Shown piece after piece: positions 52,501-55,500 of a stretch of DNA of 64,000 nucleotides. The translations under genes were made by a program, and so were the position numbers. A model generated the notes under the pieces. It worked only from the letters and a program-made list of their open reading frames with translations. It was not told the origin of the DNA and ran no database searches. Numbering within the stretch: position 1 is the first letter of the stretch; every line of letters starts with the position of its first letter. Source of the stretch: Owenia fusiformis (Eukaryota > Annelida > Polychaeta > Sabellida > Oweniidae); NCBI GenBank assembly GCA_903813345.2, contig CAIIXF020000002.1:9075555-9139554 (forward strand), written 5' to 3'.

Positions 52501-55500
52501 AGTTTTACATCAGTATTCTTAATTTTAATACCAGGTGCTACAGAAGATGCTATAAACCAGGCGAGAGAAGCGTTCCACGCTCATGTTGCATCCATGAAGA
52601 AATCCCGCCAGCAGGAGGATGAGGATGACAACTCACTGCTTGATGAGAGAGAACTGGATCAAGAATTTGTTGGTAAGTCAAATATTGTTGTATCTTGTTC
52701 AATATCTTGTATCTTGTTCAATGGACTTTACGATATTACACCTTATAATTGGAATCCTCATGACTGTAATAACTTGAAAGAAAAATACAGGGTGATCAGT
52801 TTGAAAGAAAAATACAGGGTGATCAGAGTAACGTCAAAGGTTCTTTTTAACCTTTTGAATATCCTATTCAGCGTTTTCTTTACTTTTTGTTTCATTTTAG
52901 ATAAAAATGGAAAAAGTAAGTTCTCAAATGTAACTCATTGCTTCCAAATGCTTTGGGCAATGCTATCACTTGTACTGGATGGGAACATGTAATTTTACTG
53001 ATTAAGTACTGGAGCATGACAAGAAATGTAAAGAATTTCACACAATTATTTTTTTACTGAAAGGCTGCTTATGCATTTTTCAGTAGGAAACTTATTGGAA
53101 TTATGAAAGCATTATGAAGTTAGTGAAAATGGTGCATATTTCTTAGCTTGTATTCGTGAATGCAACTTTTGGCCATCAGCTATCGGATTAATAACGTACT
53201 ATTTTACCATATGGCAACTCATTTAAATATGAATAGTACCTGCCACTATTCCATTCATATTTAAATAAGCTGGTCATAAAATAGTAGGTTGATCCCATAG
53301 CCGACAGTGGAAAGTTGCGTTCGTGAATACAACCTTACACTCTAAAATATTGTTTTACTATTACATCATTACTACATTAACGCAAAGGTTTGAGATTGTG
53401 TGTCTCAATATTATGTTATTTTTGAAAGATAAAACTTTAAATTATTTCTTGGTGAAGTACTAGAAAAGATCAATTGCATCAAGTTATCCAAACATTTTAA
53501 AATGGGTCATTAAATCCATTTATTTCTTCTAAAAACTCAAGCAATTGTTCCCACCCAGTGTGCTATGACTTGTAATCATGTTATGACTTGACCTGTGGTA
53601 ATGCTATGACTTGTGGTAATGCTATGACTTGTGGTAATGCTATGACTTGTGGTAATGCTATGACTTGTGGTAATGCTATGACTTGTGTTGATGCTATGAC
53701 TTGTGATAATGCTATGACTTGTGGTAATGCTATGACTTGTGGTAATGCTATGACTTGTGATAATGCTATGACTTGTGGTAATGCTATGACTTGTGATAAT
53801 GCTGTGATTTGTGGTGATGCTATGACTTGTGATAATGCTATGACTTGTGGTAATGCTATGACTTGTGATAATGCTATGACTTGTGGTAATGCTATGACTT
53901 GTGGTAATGCTATGACTTGTGGTAATGCTATGACTTGTGATAATGCTATGACTTGTGGTAATGCTATGACTTGTGATAATGCCATGATTTGTGATAATGC
54001 TATGACTTGTGGTAATGCTATGACTTGTGGTAATGCTATGACTTGTGATAATGCTATGATTTGTTTGTGGTGATGCCATGACTTGTGATAATGCTATGAC
54101 TTGTGGTGATGCTATGACTTGTGGTAATGCTATGACTTGTGGTAATGCTATGACTTGTGGTAATGCTATGACTTGTGGTAATGCTATGACTTGTGGTAAT
54201 GCTATGACTTGTGATAATGCTATGACTTGTGGTAATGCTATGACTTGTGATAATGCTATGACTTGTGGTAATGCTATGACTTGTGGTAATGCTATGACTT
54301 GTGGTAATGCTATGACTTGTGGTAATGCTATGACTTGTGGTAATGCTATGACTTGTGGTAATGCTATGACTTGTGATAATGCTATGACTTGTGGTAATGC
54401 TATGACTTGTGGTAATGCTATGACTTGTGGTAATGCTATGACTTGTGATAATGCTATGACTTGTGGTAATGCTATGACTTGTGATAATGCTATGACTTGT
54501 GATAATGCTATGACTTGTGATAATGCTATGACTTGTGATAATGCTATGACTTGTTATAATGCTATGACTTGTGGTAATGCTATGACTTGTGATAATGCTA
54601 TGACTTGTGATAATGCTATGACTTGTGGTAATGCTATGACTTGTGATAATGCTATGACTTGTGGCAATGCTATGACTTGTGGTAATGCTATGACTTGTGG
54701 TAATGCTATGACTTGTGATAATGCTATGATTTGTTTGTGGTGATGCCATGACTTGTGATAATGCTATGACTTGTGGTGATGCTATGACTTGTGGTAATGC
54801 TATGACTTGTGGTAATGCTATGACTTGTGGTAATGCTATGACTTGTGGTAATGCTATGACTTGTGATAATGCTATGACTTGTGGTAATGCTATGACTTGT
54901 GATAATGCTATGACTTGTGGTAATGCTATGACTTGTGGTAATGCTATGACTTGTGGTAATGCTATGACTTGTGGTAATGCTATGACTTGTGGTAATGCTA
55001 TGACTTGTGGTAATGCTATGACTTGTGATAATGCTATGACTTGTGGTAATGCTATGACTTGTGGTAATGCTATGACTTGTGGTAATGCTATGACTTGTGA
55101 TAATGCTATGACTTGTGGTAATGCTATGACTTGTGATAATGCTATGACTTGTGATAATGCTATGATTTGTGGTAATGCCATGGCTTGACTTGTGGTAGTG
55201 CTTTCAATTGAGGTGCTTGAATGAATGATCTGAAAGTGTTAATATCTGAAGAAATTAATGAACTAGGAATGCAACATAATCTCAATATATATCACACTCA
55301 CACATTTGAGAATATATAAAATTATATATGGTATACTGCGTTGTGTAGTTTTTGAACAAGGTTGTTTATGTATTAAGTTTGTCTTTTTTACATAATAAGC
55401 ATGTACATATGGGTCATAAAATATGGGTCAATAAAATATGGGTCAATCCCAGTTGAGAAATACATACATGTTTAAAAGTTTTCAACTTATTGATTTATTT

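Noticed and set aside
53585-55190. Long ORFs on both strands (up to 375 codons).
   Set aside because: A pure 18-bp tandem repeat; no splice context, conserved domain or plausible codon use.
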